Positions 51,388-59,539 of a stretch of DNA of 64,000 nucleotides are shown here, in pieces. Made by a program: the position numbers and the translations under genes. The notes under the pieces are model-generated. The model was not told the DNA's origin, did no database searches, and saw nothing but the letters and a program-made list of their open reading frames with translations. Numbering within the stretch: the stretch's first letter is position 1; every line of letters starts with the position of its first letter. Source of the stretch: Bacteroidetes bacterium HGW-Bacteroidetes-4 (GTDB lineage Bacteria > Bacteroidota > Bacteroidia > Bacteroidales > SZUA-534); contig PHDD01000008.1 in the NCBI GenBank assembly GCA_002840905.1, forward strand, positions 80,774-144,773. Reading direction: 5' to 3'.

Positions 51388-52656
51388 ATGGAAGAAACTA
51401 TCACAACCACAGCTCCTGCTATAGCCGAAGCGGCTATCGGACTCGATATATCAATTAATAACCTTTGGCTTTTACTAGCTACTTTCTTGGTAATGTTTAT
51501 GCAACCTGGTTTTGCCCTGGTTGAAGCCGGGTTTACCCGCCAGAAAAACACGGCCAATATTTTAATGAAAAACCTGATGGACTTTGCCTTTGGCGCTTTA
51601 ATCTATTGGCTTATTGGCTATTCAATCATGTACGGGACTTCGCTTTTGGGAGGATTAATTGGAAATCCTTTTGAAAAGTTTGCCTTCGACAGTTCGGGTT
51701 TTGGTGATTACGCCGACTATACCGACTTAATGTTTCAAACCGTATTTGCTGCAACAGCGGCTACCATTGTTTCGGGAGCCATGGCCGAACGAACCAAATT
51801 CAGTGCCTATCTTATTTTTTCGGTTGTTATTACCTTAATTATTTACCCGATTTCAGGACATTGGAAATGGGGCGGTGGCTGGCTCGATCAATTAGGATTT
51901 CAGGACTTTGCAGGCTCAACCATTGTGCATTCAGTGGGTGCCTGGGTGGGTTTGGCCGGAGCACTGATTCTGGGTCCGCGTATTGGGAAATACGGAAAAG
52001 ACGGAAAAGCGAAAGCCATTCCAGGTCATAACTTAACACTGGGCGCTTTGGGGGTTTTTATCCTGTGGTTTGGCTGGTTCGGTTTCAATCCCGGTTCTCA
52101 GCTGGCAGCCACCGGCAACAATACCATTGCCATTGGCAAAATAGCATTAACCACCAATTTGGCTGCTGCTGCCGGCGCCATAACTGCCATGCTGATTACC
52201 TGGGCACGTTATAAAAGGCCAACGCTCTCCTTGTCGCTGAATGGGGCATTGGCCGGACTGGTTGCCATCACTGCCGGTTGCGATGCGGTGTCTCCAGGCG
52301 GAGCTGTCCTTATTGGCATTATAGCCGGAGCCATACTTCCTTTTAGCGTGGAACTTTTCGACCAATATTTTAAAGTGGACGATCCGGTAGGAGCTATTTC
52401 CGTTCATGGTGTGAGCGGAGCTCTGGGAACCCTGCTGGTGGGTGTTTTTTCCCTGACGGATGGTTTATTTTACGGAGGCGGTTTCAAATTATTGGGAATC
52501 CAGGCCGTAGGTGTCCTCTCGGTGGGAATATGGGCCTTTGGCATGGGCTATATACTCTTTAAAGTTCTTAAAGCCACTAACGGCCTTAGGGTTGAGCGAA
52601 TAATTGAAGAAGAAGGCCTTGATGTTTATGAACACGGCGAAAATGCTTACAATTAA
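51388..52656 (+). CDS. amt: Ammonium transporter
   Basis: A 422-residue channel of the Amt/Rh family with about 11 membrane helices. LWLLLATFLVMFMQPGFALV near the N-terminus, NLMDFAFGALIYWLIGYSIM, the Phe-gate region, LDQLGFQDFAGSTIVHSVGA and DPVGAISVHGVSGALGTLL with the pore His residues are present. GWFGFNPGSQLAATG lies between. It lacks an N-terminal signal peptide. It is the third gene of the porin-PII-Amt operon, and a terminator follows at 52797-52826. Import of NH4+ under nitrogen limitation is expected. Confidence 0.96.
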   Translation: MEETITTTAPAIAEAAIGLDISINNLWLLLATFLVMFMQPGFALVEAGFTRQKNTANILMKNLMDFAFGALIYWLIGYSIMYGTSLLGGLIGNPFEKFAFDSSGFGDYADYTDLMFQTVFAATAATIVSGAMAERTKFSAYLIFSVVITLIIYPISGHWKWGGGWLDQLGFQDFAGSTIVHSVGAWVGLAGALILGPRIGKYGKDGKAKAIPGHNLTLGALGVFILWFGWFGFNPGSQLAATGNNTIAIGKIALTTNLAAAAGAITAMLITWARYKRPTLSLSLNGALAGLVAITAGCDAVSPGGAVLIGIIAGAILPFSVELFDQYFKVDDPVGAISVHGVSGALGTLLVGVFSLTDGLFYGGGFKLLGIQAVGVLSVGIWAFGMGYILFKVLKATNGLRVERIIEEEGLDVYEHGENAYN

Positions 52657-52796
52657 TTTATCACATCAGTAAGAATCTGTTTAGAAAATGAATTGAATTT
52701 TTTCAGCAAAACACCTCTCCTGCCCGCAGCTTATTTACCCTTTAAAGTTAAGCCTTCCTAAAAGCGGGTAAGCTTTCCATATAGAATGAGTTTACA

Positions 52797-52826
52797 AAAA
52801 AAATCCGGCTCCCGCCGGATTTTTTT
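52797..52826. terminator. Bidirectional terminator, amt and cupin gene
   Basis: AAATCCGGC (52801-52809), TCCC loop, GCCGGATTT (52814-52822), with A residues before and T residues after, so it works for both convergent genes. Confidence 0.9.
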
Positions 52827-53098
52827 CACTCACTCACAAAATGATAATGTTTTTTTACATACTTCCGGATTTCCCAATGGCAGTCCAAACCTTTGGGGCA
52901 CTCCACAAAGTCGCCAGGTTTAACATGAAACTTACCCGCCGGAGTAATTATATCCACTTCACCCTCGAGTAAATAAAATTGTTCCTTTTCCTGATAAGAC
53001 CAATCAAAAACAGAAACTTCTTTTTCCCAAATAGGCCATTCATCAATGCCTATTTGATGGAACTCTTCCTCAGACATTTCCTTTACTGAAATAATCAT
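52826..53098 (-). CDS. Cupin-domain protein
   Basis: A 90-residue protein starting at the ATG at 53098 (MIISVKEMSEEEFHQIGID); a longer frame adds 14 residues of doubtful value. It has a single small cupin barrel: WSYQEKEQFYLLEGEVDIIT is motif 1 with a Glu ligand, and VKPGDFVECPKGLDCHWEIR motif 2 with a His. Resembles the DUF861/cupin_3 type related to ureidoglycolate enzymes. No signal peptide. Convergent with amt. Substrate unknown. Confidence 0.82.
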   Translation of the reverse strand: MIISVKEMSEEEFHQIGIDEWPIWEKEVSVFDWSYQEKEQFYLLEGEVDIITPAGKFHVKPGDFVECPKGLDCHWEIRKYVKKHYHFVSE

Positions 53099-53202
53099 AG
53101 GCTTATTAATTTGTGGTTTAGTTGCATAAAGGTACAACATTTAGTATTATACTTTACAATAAACTACAAACGAAGTTTGCCTGAATTTTATAAACCTATG
53201 CG

Positions 53203-53236
53203 TAAAAAAATTCCCCGGATTGGTAAACCGGGGAAT
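53203..53236 (-). terminator. Terminator of ALDH7-like gene
   Basis: ATTCCCCGG (53210-53218) pairs with CCGGGGAAT (53228-53236), followed by seven T residues on the minus strand. It is the terminator of the 53245-54780 gene. Confidence 0.9.
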
Positions 53237-53244
53237 ACTTTCAA

Positions 53245-54780
53245 TTAAAAGTTAAACTGAATACCCTGAGCCAGGGGCAATGCTTCGCCATAGTTAATGG
53301 TATTGGTTTGCCGGCGCATGTAAGCTTTCCAGGCATCAGAACCCGACTCACGCCCGCCGCCGGTTTCTTTCTCGCCACCAAAAGCCCCGCCAATTTCAGC
53401 TCCGGAAGTTCCACTGTTAACATTGGCAATACCACAGTCGGAACCCACACCCGACAAAAATTGCTCTGCCTCTCGCATATTCAGTGTAAATATGGCCGAT
53501 GATAAGCCCTGCGGAACTCCATTATTCAATGCAATGGCTTCGTCGATGGTAGTGTACTTAATTAAATACACAATGGGCGCAAAAGTTTCTTCCTGCACAA
53601 TGGAGTAGTGGTTTTCAGCCTCAACCAAAGCAGGAACCACATAATTGTTGCTTGAATAGTTACCGTTGCTTAACACCTCGCCTCCGTAAAGTACCCTGCC
53701 CCCTTCCTTTTGAACGGCATCAATGGCATGGGTAAAAGCTTTTACTGAACCTGTGTCGATAAGCGGGCCTACCAGGGTGTTTTCGTCGAGGGGATTACCG
53801 ATTTTTGAGCCCACCTGACGGTAAGCGTCCAAAAGAGCTACTTTTACTTTATCGTAAATGCTTTCGTGAATAATTACCCTGCGGGTCGAGGTGCAGCGCT
53901 GACCGGCTGTTCCCACGGCACCAAACACAATGGCCGGAATGGCCATATTTAAATCGGCGTGCTGCGACACAATAAGTGCATTGTTGCCGCCCAGTTCCAT
54001 AATGGTTTTGCCCAAACGTGCACCCACAATGGCACTGGCATGTTTTCCCACCCGGGTTGAGCCCGTGAGCGAAACTAAGGGAATGCGTTTGTCGGCCAGC
54101 ATGGCATCGCCAAACTCGGATGAAGAACCAATAATTAAATTGAATACGCCTTCGGGAACCTGGTTTTCTTTCAATACCTTATTAATAATTTTCTGCACGG
54201 CCACCGCACATAAAGGGGTTTTTGAACTGGGTTTCCAGACTACCACATCGCCGGCAATGGCTGCAATCATGCTATTCCATGCCCACACGGCCACGGGAAA
54301 ATTAAACGAGGTAATTACACCCACCACGCCCAGCGGGTGGTACTGATCGTACAACCTGTGATGTGGCCGCTCCGACTGCATGGTGTAGCCATTTAACAAA
54401 CGCGCCTGTCCTACGGCAAAATCGCATATATCAATCATCTCCTGTACTTCGCCCAGGCCTTCCTGATAAATCTTTCCCATTTCGAGTGACACCAGTCGGC
54501 CTAAATCTTCCTTATGCTCGCGCAAAGCCAGTCCTATCTGGCGAACTACCTCGCCCCTTTGTGGTGCGGGAACTCTTTTCCACACCTCAAAAGCTTCGGT
54601 GGCTTTTTGCATCACCCTCTCGTAATCATCGCGGTTGGCTCCTGCAACACTTCCTAACTTTGCGCCATCGATGGGCGAAAACGAATCGATGGTTTTACCC
54701 TGCGATTTGTGCCAGTTGGCACCTGTGCTTAAGCCCTGGTTGACCGGCTCAATATGTAATCGTTTTAATAAAGCTTCCAT
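53245..54780 (-). CDS. Aldehyde dehydrogenase, ALDH7 (alpha-aminoadipate semialdehyde) type
   Basis: A 511-residue NAD-dependent dehydrogenase of the antiquitin-like ALDH7 group. The cofactor region is VITSFNFPVAVWAWN and SLTGSTRVGK, the catalytic Glu is in MELGGNNALIV, and the nucleophile Cys is in AGQRCTSTRR. QEETFAPIVYLIKY is the usual C-terminal motif. In lysine breakdown this family oxidises alpha-aminoadipate semialdehyde. Upstream is pruA, separated by a hairpin terminator, so the two may be separately controlled. No lysine aminotransferase is visible nearby. Confidence 0.9.
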   Translation of the reverse strand: MEALLKRLHIEPVNQGLSTGANWHKSQGKTIDSFSPIDGAKLGSVAGANRDDYERVMQKATEAFEVWKRVPAPQRGEVVRQIGLALREHKEDLGRLVSLEMGKIYQEGLGEVQEMIDICDFAVGQARLLNGYTMQSERPHHRLYDQYHPLGVVGVITSFNFPVAVWAWNSMIAAIAGDVVVWKPSSKTPLCAVAVQKIINKVLKENQVPEGVFNLIIGSSSEFGDAMLADKRIPLVSLTGSTRVGKHASAIVGARLGKTIMELGGNNALIVSQHADLNMAIPAIVFGAVGTAGQRCTSTRRVIIHESIYDKVKVALLDAYRQVGSKIGNPLDENTLVGPLIDTGSVKAFTHAIDAVQKEGGRVLYGGEVLSNGNYSSNNYVVPALVEAENHYSIVQEETFAPIVYLIKYTTIDEAIALNNGVPQGLSSAIFTLNMREAEQFLSGVGSDCGIANVNSGTSGAEIGGAFGGEKETGGGRESGSDAWKAYMRRQTNTINYGEALPLAQGIQFNF

Positions 54781-54792
54781 AATTGTTTGTTT

Positions 54793-54837
54793 GTTTTAAA
54801 AAGAAAGGTGATTCTGCTCCAGCATAAAATCACCTTT
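54793..54837 (-). terminator. Hairpin between pruA and ALDH7-like gene
   Basis: A perfect 10-bp stem, AAAGGTGATT (54804-54813) with AATCACCTTT (54828-54837), is followed on the minus strand by C and five T residues. Acts as pruA terminator or attenuator. Confidence 0.75.
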
Positions 54838-54860
54838 ACCTTGTATTTTAAATCATATTC

Positions 54861-56489
54861 TTATTCATCCAAAAAAGGATATTTAAAACTGTTGTCGGGT
54901 AAAAAGTTCTCTTTAATGGTACGTGGCGAAACCCAACGCAGGAGATTAATGGCCGAACCGGCTTTATCGTTGGTACCGCTTCCGCGCGCACCCCCAAACG
55001 GTTGCTGTCCCACCACGGCTCCGGTAGGTTTGTCGTTTATGTAAAAGTTACCTGCGGCATGTTTCAGTATCTGATAGGCCTTATCGATGGCTTCGCGATC
55101 TCTGGAGAAAATAGCCCCGGTTAGTCCGTATATCGAAGTTTCATCGACCAGATGCAGGGTTTCTTCATACTTATCGTTGTCGTATAAATAAAGGGTAACC
55201 ACCGGACCAAAGATTTCTTCTTCCATGGTCTCGTAGTGCGGGTCGGTAGTAAGAATCACTGTAGGCTCAATAAAAAAGCCTTCCGATTTATCGTAAGATC
55301 CTCCGAAAAGAATCTGGCATTTGTCCGATTGTTTTGCCCGGTCAATGTATCCGGTAATGGAATCGAAAGCTTTCTCATCGATTACGGCATTAAAGAAGTT
55401 ACCAAAATCGTCGGGACTTCCCATTTTCATTAAATCCAAATCACATTTTATCTCTTCGTGAATTTGCTTCCAGCTATTTTTAGGAATATAAACCCTTGAA
55501 GCGGCCGAACATTTTTGTCCCTGGAACTCGAACCCACCGCGGGTAATGGCTGTAGCCACCTGACTGGGGCGGGCACTCTCGTGCATCACCACAAAGTTTT
55601 TACCTCCGGTTTCGCCCACTATGCGCGGATAGCTTTTGTACTTATGAATGTTCTCGCCGATGGTTTTCCAGATGTCCTGAAAAACCCCGGTAGAACCGGT
55701 AAAATGCACGCCGGCAAAGTCGCGGTGCGTGAAACACACCTCTGAAGTGTCGCGGCCTGAAACAAATACCATATTAATTACCCCGTCGGGCAAACCGGCT
55801 TCCATCAGGATATCCATAATCAGTTTGGCCGAATAGATTTGTTTTTCGGCGGGTTTCCACACCACGGTATTTCCCATCATGGCCGGGGCCGTGGGCAAGT
55901 TACCTCCAATGGAAGTAAAGTTGAAAGGCGAAATAGCCAGTACAAACCCTTCGAGGGGACGGTGTTCGGTACGGTTCCAGTTTTTGGCGTTCGATTCGGG
56001 CTGCTGCTCCATAATCTCGGTCATGTAGCGCACGTTGAACCGGAAAAAGTCGATCAGTTCGGCTACGGCATCTATCTCACTCTGGTAAGGGTTCTTCGAC
56101 TGACCAACCATGGTGGCGGCATTCATCCGGTAACGGTAAGGGCCGGCAATTAAATTGGCAGCTCTTAAAAAAATGGAGGCACGACTTTTCCAGCTCATGT
56201 TCTCCCACTTTTCTTTGGCTGCCAGGGCAGCATCGATGGCCATGCTTAGGTGCTCCTTGCCTCCGCGATGGTAAAAACCAATTTTATGATTCCGCTTGTG
56301 CGGAGGATTAATGTCGACCTGCTTGTCGGTTTTAACCGCTTTGCCCCCAATAATCATGGGAATCTCAATCACTGAATTGTTGTAGCAATCCAGGGCATCT
56401 TTTAAGCCCTTGCGCTCCTCCGTTCCAGGTGCATAGCTGTAAACCGGTTCGTTTTGCGCCGGAGGAACAATAAAAAAATTATTCATCAT
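54861..56489 (-). CDS. pruA: 1-pyrroline-5-carboxylate dehydrogenase
   Basis: Converts glutamate gamma-semialdehyde to glutamate in proline catabolism. 542 residues, the length of monofunctional ALDH4. Landmarks: ENNSV-type start region (NSVIEIPMIIGGKAVKT), LAISPFNFTSIGGNLPTAPA, the cofactor loop FTGSTGVFQDIW, VGETGGKNFVV with the catalytic Glu, and FQGQKCSAASR with the nucleophile Cys. TGAVVGQQPFGGARGSGTND and GPVTLYLYDND-like segments end the protein as in PruA. No proline dehydrogenase gene is next to it. A 25-bp tandem repeat sits upstream at 56538-56612. Confidence 0.94.
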   Translation of the reverse strand: MMNNFFIVPPAQNEPVYSYAPGTEERKGLKDALDCYNNSVIEIPMIIGGKAVKTDKQVDINPPHKRNHKIGFYHRGGKEHLSMAIDAALAAKEKWENMSWKSRASIFLRAANLIAGPYRYRMNAATMVGQSKNPYQSEIDAVAELIDFFRFNVRYMTEIMEQQPESNAKNWNRTEHRPLEGFVLAISPFNFTSIGGNLPTAPAMMGNTVVWKPAEKQIYSAKLIMDILMEAGLPDGVINMVFVSGRDTSEVCFTHRDFAGVHFTGSTGVFQDIWKTIGENIHKYKSYPRIVGETGGKNFVVMHESARPSQVATAITRGGFEFQGQKCSAASRVYIPKNSWKQIHEEIKCDLDLMKMGSPDDFGNFFNAVIDEKAFDSITGYIDRAKQSDKCQILFGGSYDKSEGFFIEPTVILTTDPHYETMEEEIFGPVVTLYLYDNDKYEETLHLVDETSIYGLTGAIFSRDREAIDKAYQILKHAAGNFYINDKPTGAVVGQQPFGGARGSGTNDKAGSAINLLRWVSPRTIKENFLPDNSFKYPFLDE

Positions 56490-56979
56490 AATAAAAATTA
56501 ATTTTTAAGGAATGATGGAACACCCATGTTGGGTATTTTATTCGCGTTGCTCATGAGAATAGTTATTCGCTTTGCTCATGAGAATAGTTATTCGCTTTGC
56601 TCATGAGAATAGTTGTGTTTGCAAGAACATGGCTGTTTCATCATATCTATTACTTATTTATACGCTGTAAAAAATTACTCCTATAACCCTTTTTTGCCTG
56701 TTTGGTTTTAGTAAAATGAAAAAGCTGACCCTTTCAATTCAATTTTTGTCGAACTTTTCGTTATGCACTTTATTACCACTCGCAATATTACAATTTATTC
56801 CTTTTTGAAAATCAAAGGCTTGCTTATGATTTTTATCAATAAAACTTTAATTCTTAGTTTTCAAGTTGTTATAACAAGAATATCGGGCTATGTTTACAAA
56901 CATATAGGCAGGTACCAAAGGATTTTCGTTCCGGTGTACGCTTTTTTTATTTTTGTTGGGAACTTAAAAACTTAAAACA
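56490..56979. other. Divergent intergenic region, pruA and ppnP
   Basis: About 490 nt holding the 25-bp tandem repeat and AT-rich sequence. An ACCCATGTTGGGT hairpin is at 56522-56534. A 70-residue plus-strand frame near 56763 is hydrophobic and AT-driven; I do not call it. Confidence 0.6.
56538..56612. repeat. 25-bp tandem repeat, three units
   Basis: Three units (56538-56562, 56563-56587, 56588-56612), identical except for one base in the first. Each contains the palindrome CTCATGAG followed by AATAG, about 50-125 nt upstream of the pruA start codon. Confidence 0.95.
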
Positions 56980-57261
56980 ATGTTTAAAACCAACGAATAT
57001 TTTGACGGCAAGGTTAAGTCAATAGCCTTTACCACCGACAAAGGGCCAGCCACCATAGGAGTTATGGCTGCCGGCGAATATGAATTTGGCACCAGCACCG
57101 TTGAACACATGACGGTAACCTCGGGCGAAATGGAGGTTCAGTTGCCGGGTCAGGACGATTGGAACACCTACAAGCCTTTTGAAACTTTTGTGGTAGCTAA
57201 AGATGTAAAATTTAAAGTAAGACTGAATGGCGACACTTCGTATCGCTGCTTGTACAAATAA
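56980..57261 (+). CDS. ppnP: Pyrimidine/purine nucleoside phosphorylase
   Basis: A 93-residue single-domain cupin (DUF1255) that phosphorolyses several nucleosides. The sequence FKTNEYFDGKVKSIAF, GVMAAGEYEFGTSTVEHMTV (with the conserved Glu/His region), MEVQLPGQDDWNTY and FETFVVAKDVKFKV match E. coli PpnP along its full length. Complete. It stands alone upstream of the ModE-wtp operon, separated by a strong hairpin at 57287-57339. Confidence 0.94.
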   Translation: MFKTNEYFDGKVKSIAFTTDKGPATIGVMAAGEYEFGTSTVEHMTVTSGEMEVQLPGQDDWNTYKPFETFVVAKDVKFKVRLNGDTSYRCLYK

Positions 57262-57286
57262 CAACAGGCCTTACCCTTATTAAAGA

Positions 57287-57339
57287 GCATGGAACCAGGC
57301 GAAGCGTATTAACAAAACACCCTGCGCTTAATTCCATGC
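57287..57339 (+). promoter_or_regulatory. Long hairpin upstream of ModE-Wtp operon
   Basis: GCATGGAA (57287-57294) pairs perfectly with TTCCATGC (57332-57339); inside, AAGCG (57302-57306) pairs with CGCTT (57325-57329). No T run follows, so it does not look like a simple terminator. Could be an RNA sensor or operator for the tungstate/molybdate operon. Confidence 0.45.
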
Positions 57340-57393
57340 ACTATTTGGAAAAAGTAAAATCGAAAGGTACATTCGCAATAAAATTTTAAAGCC

Positions 57394-57783
57394 ATGGCCG
57401 GATCAAAAGGTTCAAAATACTACAACATCTTTCTCGATTTCAGCATTAAACTCGATCATAAGGAACGCGGCAACATATTAAATGCCTACAAGTTCGATTT
57501 GCTTAAACAGATTCAGGAAAGCGGTTCGCTAAAGGCAGCTGCCGACAAACTGGGCGTGAGTTACCGTAAGGCCTGGGGAAATGTGGAAGAAGTTGAACAA
57601 GCCCTGGGCTTTAAACTCCTGAACCGCTCGCGCGGTGGTGCTTTGGGTGGAGCCACCTGTTTAACCGAAGACGGAGCGCAACTAATTAGCGCCTACGACA
57701 AGCTAAAAACCGATTTTAATCAGGCCATTCATGTGATGACCCGCGATTTTTTCCATGCCATAAACAAGGCCCCCAATGAATAG
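57394..57783 (+). CDS. ModE-family winged-helix regulator
   Basis: A 129-residue one-domain regulator. The winged helix-turn-helix FDLLKQIQESGSLKAAADKL, GVSYRKAWGNVEEVEQALGF and LLNRSRGGALGGATCLTEDG match the DNA-binding half of ModE. The molybdate-binding TOBE domain of ModE is absent, so it may sense metal differently or work with another protein. It is the first gene of the wtp-type operon; its end overlaps the next start by 8 nt. Probably controls tungstate or molybdate uptake. Confidence 0.88.
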   Translation: MAGSKGSKYYNIFLDFSIKLDHKERGNILNAYKFDLLKQIQESGSLKAAADKLGVSYRKAWGNVEEVEQALGFKLLNRSRGGALGGATCLTEDGAQLISAYDKLKTDFNQAIHVMTRDFFHAINKAPNE

Positions 57784-58729
57784 ACTAATCATTTTAAGCC
57801 TTACCGCTGCCTTACTTTTTAGTTGCCAAAGCCCAAAAAAAAACAAACTCATTATTTTCCATGCCGGTAGCCTGTCGGTTCCCCTGAAACAGGTTTGCGA
57901 TTCGTTTCAAAGCCTTCATCCGGAAGTAAACATTGAACTGGAAGCCGCCGGAAGCCGGACCTGTGCCCGAAAGATTACCGATTTGCACAAGCCCTGCGAT
58001 ATTATGGCCTCAGCCGATTACAAGGTGATTGATAATTTACTCATTCCCGGGCATGCCAGCTGGAACCTGAAATTTGCCAGCAACGAAATGACCATTACCT
58101 ATCACGAGAAATCGTACCGCCAAGCCGATATAAACGCCCAAAACTGGTTCGAAATACTGCTGGACCCGAAGGTGCGTTACGGACGGGCCGACCCCAACTC
58201 CGACCCCTGTGGATACCGCTCGGTACTGGTGAGCCGATTGGCCGAAGCTTACTATCAACGTCCCGGTCTGGCCGATTCCCTACTGGCCAAAGACCAGCAT
58301 CACATTCGTCCCAAAGAGACCGATTTGCTGGCCCTGCTCGAAACCGGGGTTATCGACTACCTGTTTATTTACCGTTCGGTAGCCGAGCAACACAGATTGA
58401 AGTACCTTCTGCTTCCCGACAGCATCAACCTGAAAAAACCCGAGCCGTCTGAATTTTACCGACAGGCCACCGTGACCATTAGCGGTAAAAAACCCGGCGA
58501 AACCATTACCCAGTACGGAGAACCTATGATTTACGGTATTACCCAGTTAAGCAATGCCCCCAACCCTGAACTGGCGCAAAAGTTTTTGGAATTCTTTTTC
58601 ACCGACAGTGCCGGCATAAAAATTATGAAAAAAAACGGACAGCCTTCGGTAATTCCGGCATCCACAGCCAGCTTTGAACAACTGCCCGCTTACCTGAAAC
58701 CCTTTGCACTGATGCCGGAGAATCGTTAA
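57776..58729 (+). CDS. wtpA: Tungstate/molybdate ABC substrate-binding lipoprotein
   Basis: A 317-residue binding protein of the WtpA/ModA type. A lipobox LLFSC (Cys near residue 17) anchors it to the membrane. Oxyanion-binding landmarks are IFHAGSLSVPLKQV, EAAGSRTCARKI, DIMASADYKVIDNL, RADPNSDPCGYRSVL and DYLFIYRSVAEQHRLKYLLL. The DPxxDPCGYR segment favours the tungstate-binding WtpA group over ModA. It overlaps the regulator gene by 8 nt and precedes the permease by 21 nt. Confidence 0.9.
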   Translation: MNRLIILSLTAALLFSCQSPKKNKLIIFHAGSLSVPLKQVCDSFQSLHPEVNIELEAAGSRTCARKITDLHKPCDIMASADYKVIDNLLIPGHASWNLKFASNEMTITYHEKSYRQADINAQNWFEILLDPKVRYGRADPNSDPCGYRSVLVSRLAEAYYQRPGLADSLLAKDQHHIRPKETDLLALLETGVIDYLFIYRSVAEQHRLKYLLLPDSINLKKPEPSEFYRQATVTISGKKPGETITQYGEPMIYGITQLSNAPNPELAQKFLEFFFTDSAGIKIMKKNGQPSVIPASTASFEQLPAYLKPFALMPENR

Positions 58730-58750
58730 TTTTTCGATATATTTGGCCCC

Positions 58751-59539
58751 ATGCAAAATGCTTCGAACTTTAAGCTGGTATTTACTTTACTTGGCGCACT
58801 GGTGCTCCTGTTTCTGATTGCTCCCCTGGCCGGATTAATCCTGCATTCGTCGGCAACAGAACTAAGCGAAACTCTGCGCGACAGCGAGGTAAACCAGAGC
58901 ATAGCCCTTACCCTTTGGACCAGCATGCTGGCTACGGGGCTTTTTGCCCTGCTGGCTGTTCCCCTGGCCTATCTGCTGGCACGCTACTCGTTTTGGGGAA
59001 AGCAACTGGTGTTGGGCATCATTGATTTGCCGGTAGTGATACCCCATTCGGCAGCGGGTATTGCCCTGCTCACGGTTATCTCGCGTCAGGGGATGCTGGG
59101 CAAAGCCGGGGGACTGGTTGGGCTCGAGTTTCCGGGAACCCGTGCCGGCATAGTAATGGCCATGGCTTTTGTAAGCCTGCCCTTTTTAATTAACGCGGCA
59201 CGCGATGCCTTTGAGGCGGTACCCGAACGGCTCGAGAAAGCAGCCCTCAACCTGGGCGCATCGCCGGTAAAGGTATTTTTCTCCATCAGCCTGCCTTTGG
59301 CCTGGCGGGGTATTGTGTCGGGATTAATTATGATGTTTGCCCGTGGCATGAGCGAGTTTGGTGCCGTAGTTATTGTGGCTTACCACCCCATGATTACACC
59401 TGTTATGATTTTTGAACGCTTTGGCGCCTTCGGCCTTTCGTATGCCAGGCCCGTAGCCATAGTATTTATTGCCGTTTGCCTGGTGTTTTTTATTGCGCTG
59501 CGCATACTTTCCAATACCCGTCGACGTGCTGAAGGTTGA
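58751..59539 (+). CDS. wtpB: Tungstate/molybdate ABC permease
   Basis: A 262-residue inner-membrane permease with about six helices. The family EAA-type loop is in AALNLGASPVKVFFSISLPL, with the conserved Gly. IDLPVVIPHSAAGIALLTVI and FARGMSEFGAVVIVAYHPM are typical of ModB/WtpB/CysTW-type permeases. The end overlaps the ATPase gene start by 14 nt. Substrate tungstate or molybdate, from the neighbouring binding protein. Confidence 0.93.
   Translation: MQNASNFKLVFTLLGALVLLFLIAPLAGLILHSSATELSETLRDSEVNQSIALTLWTSMLATGLFALLAVPLAYLLARYSFWGKQLVLGIIDLPVVIPHSAAGIALLTVISRQGMLGKAGGLVGLEFPGTRAGIVMAMAFVSLPFLINAARDAFEAVPERLEKAALNLGASPVKVFFSISLPLAWRGIVSGLIMMFARGMSEFGAVVIVAYHPMITPVMIFERFGAFGLSYARPVAIVFIAVCLVFFIALRILSNTRRRAEG

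Noticed and set aside
53930..54346. Plus-strand 138-residue frame
   Set aside because: Antisense to the ALDH7-like gene, with no independent support.
56763..56975. 70-residue plus-strand frame upstream of ppnP
   Set aside because: Very AT-rich, hydrophobic by composition, with no signal or ribosome-binding site and no family match.
57287..57339. Molybdenum-cofactor riboswitch
   Set aside because: The hairpin does not show the known class architecture that I can recognise, so I report it only as an unassigned hairpin.
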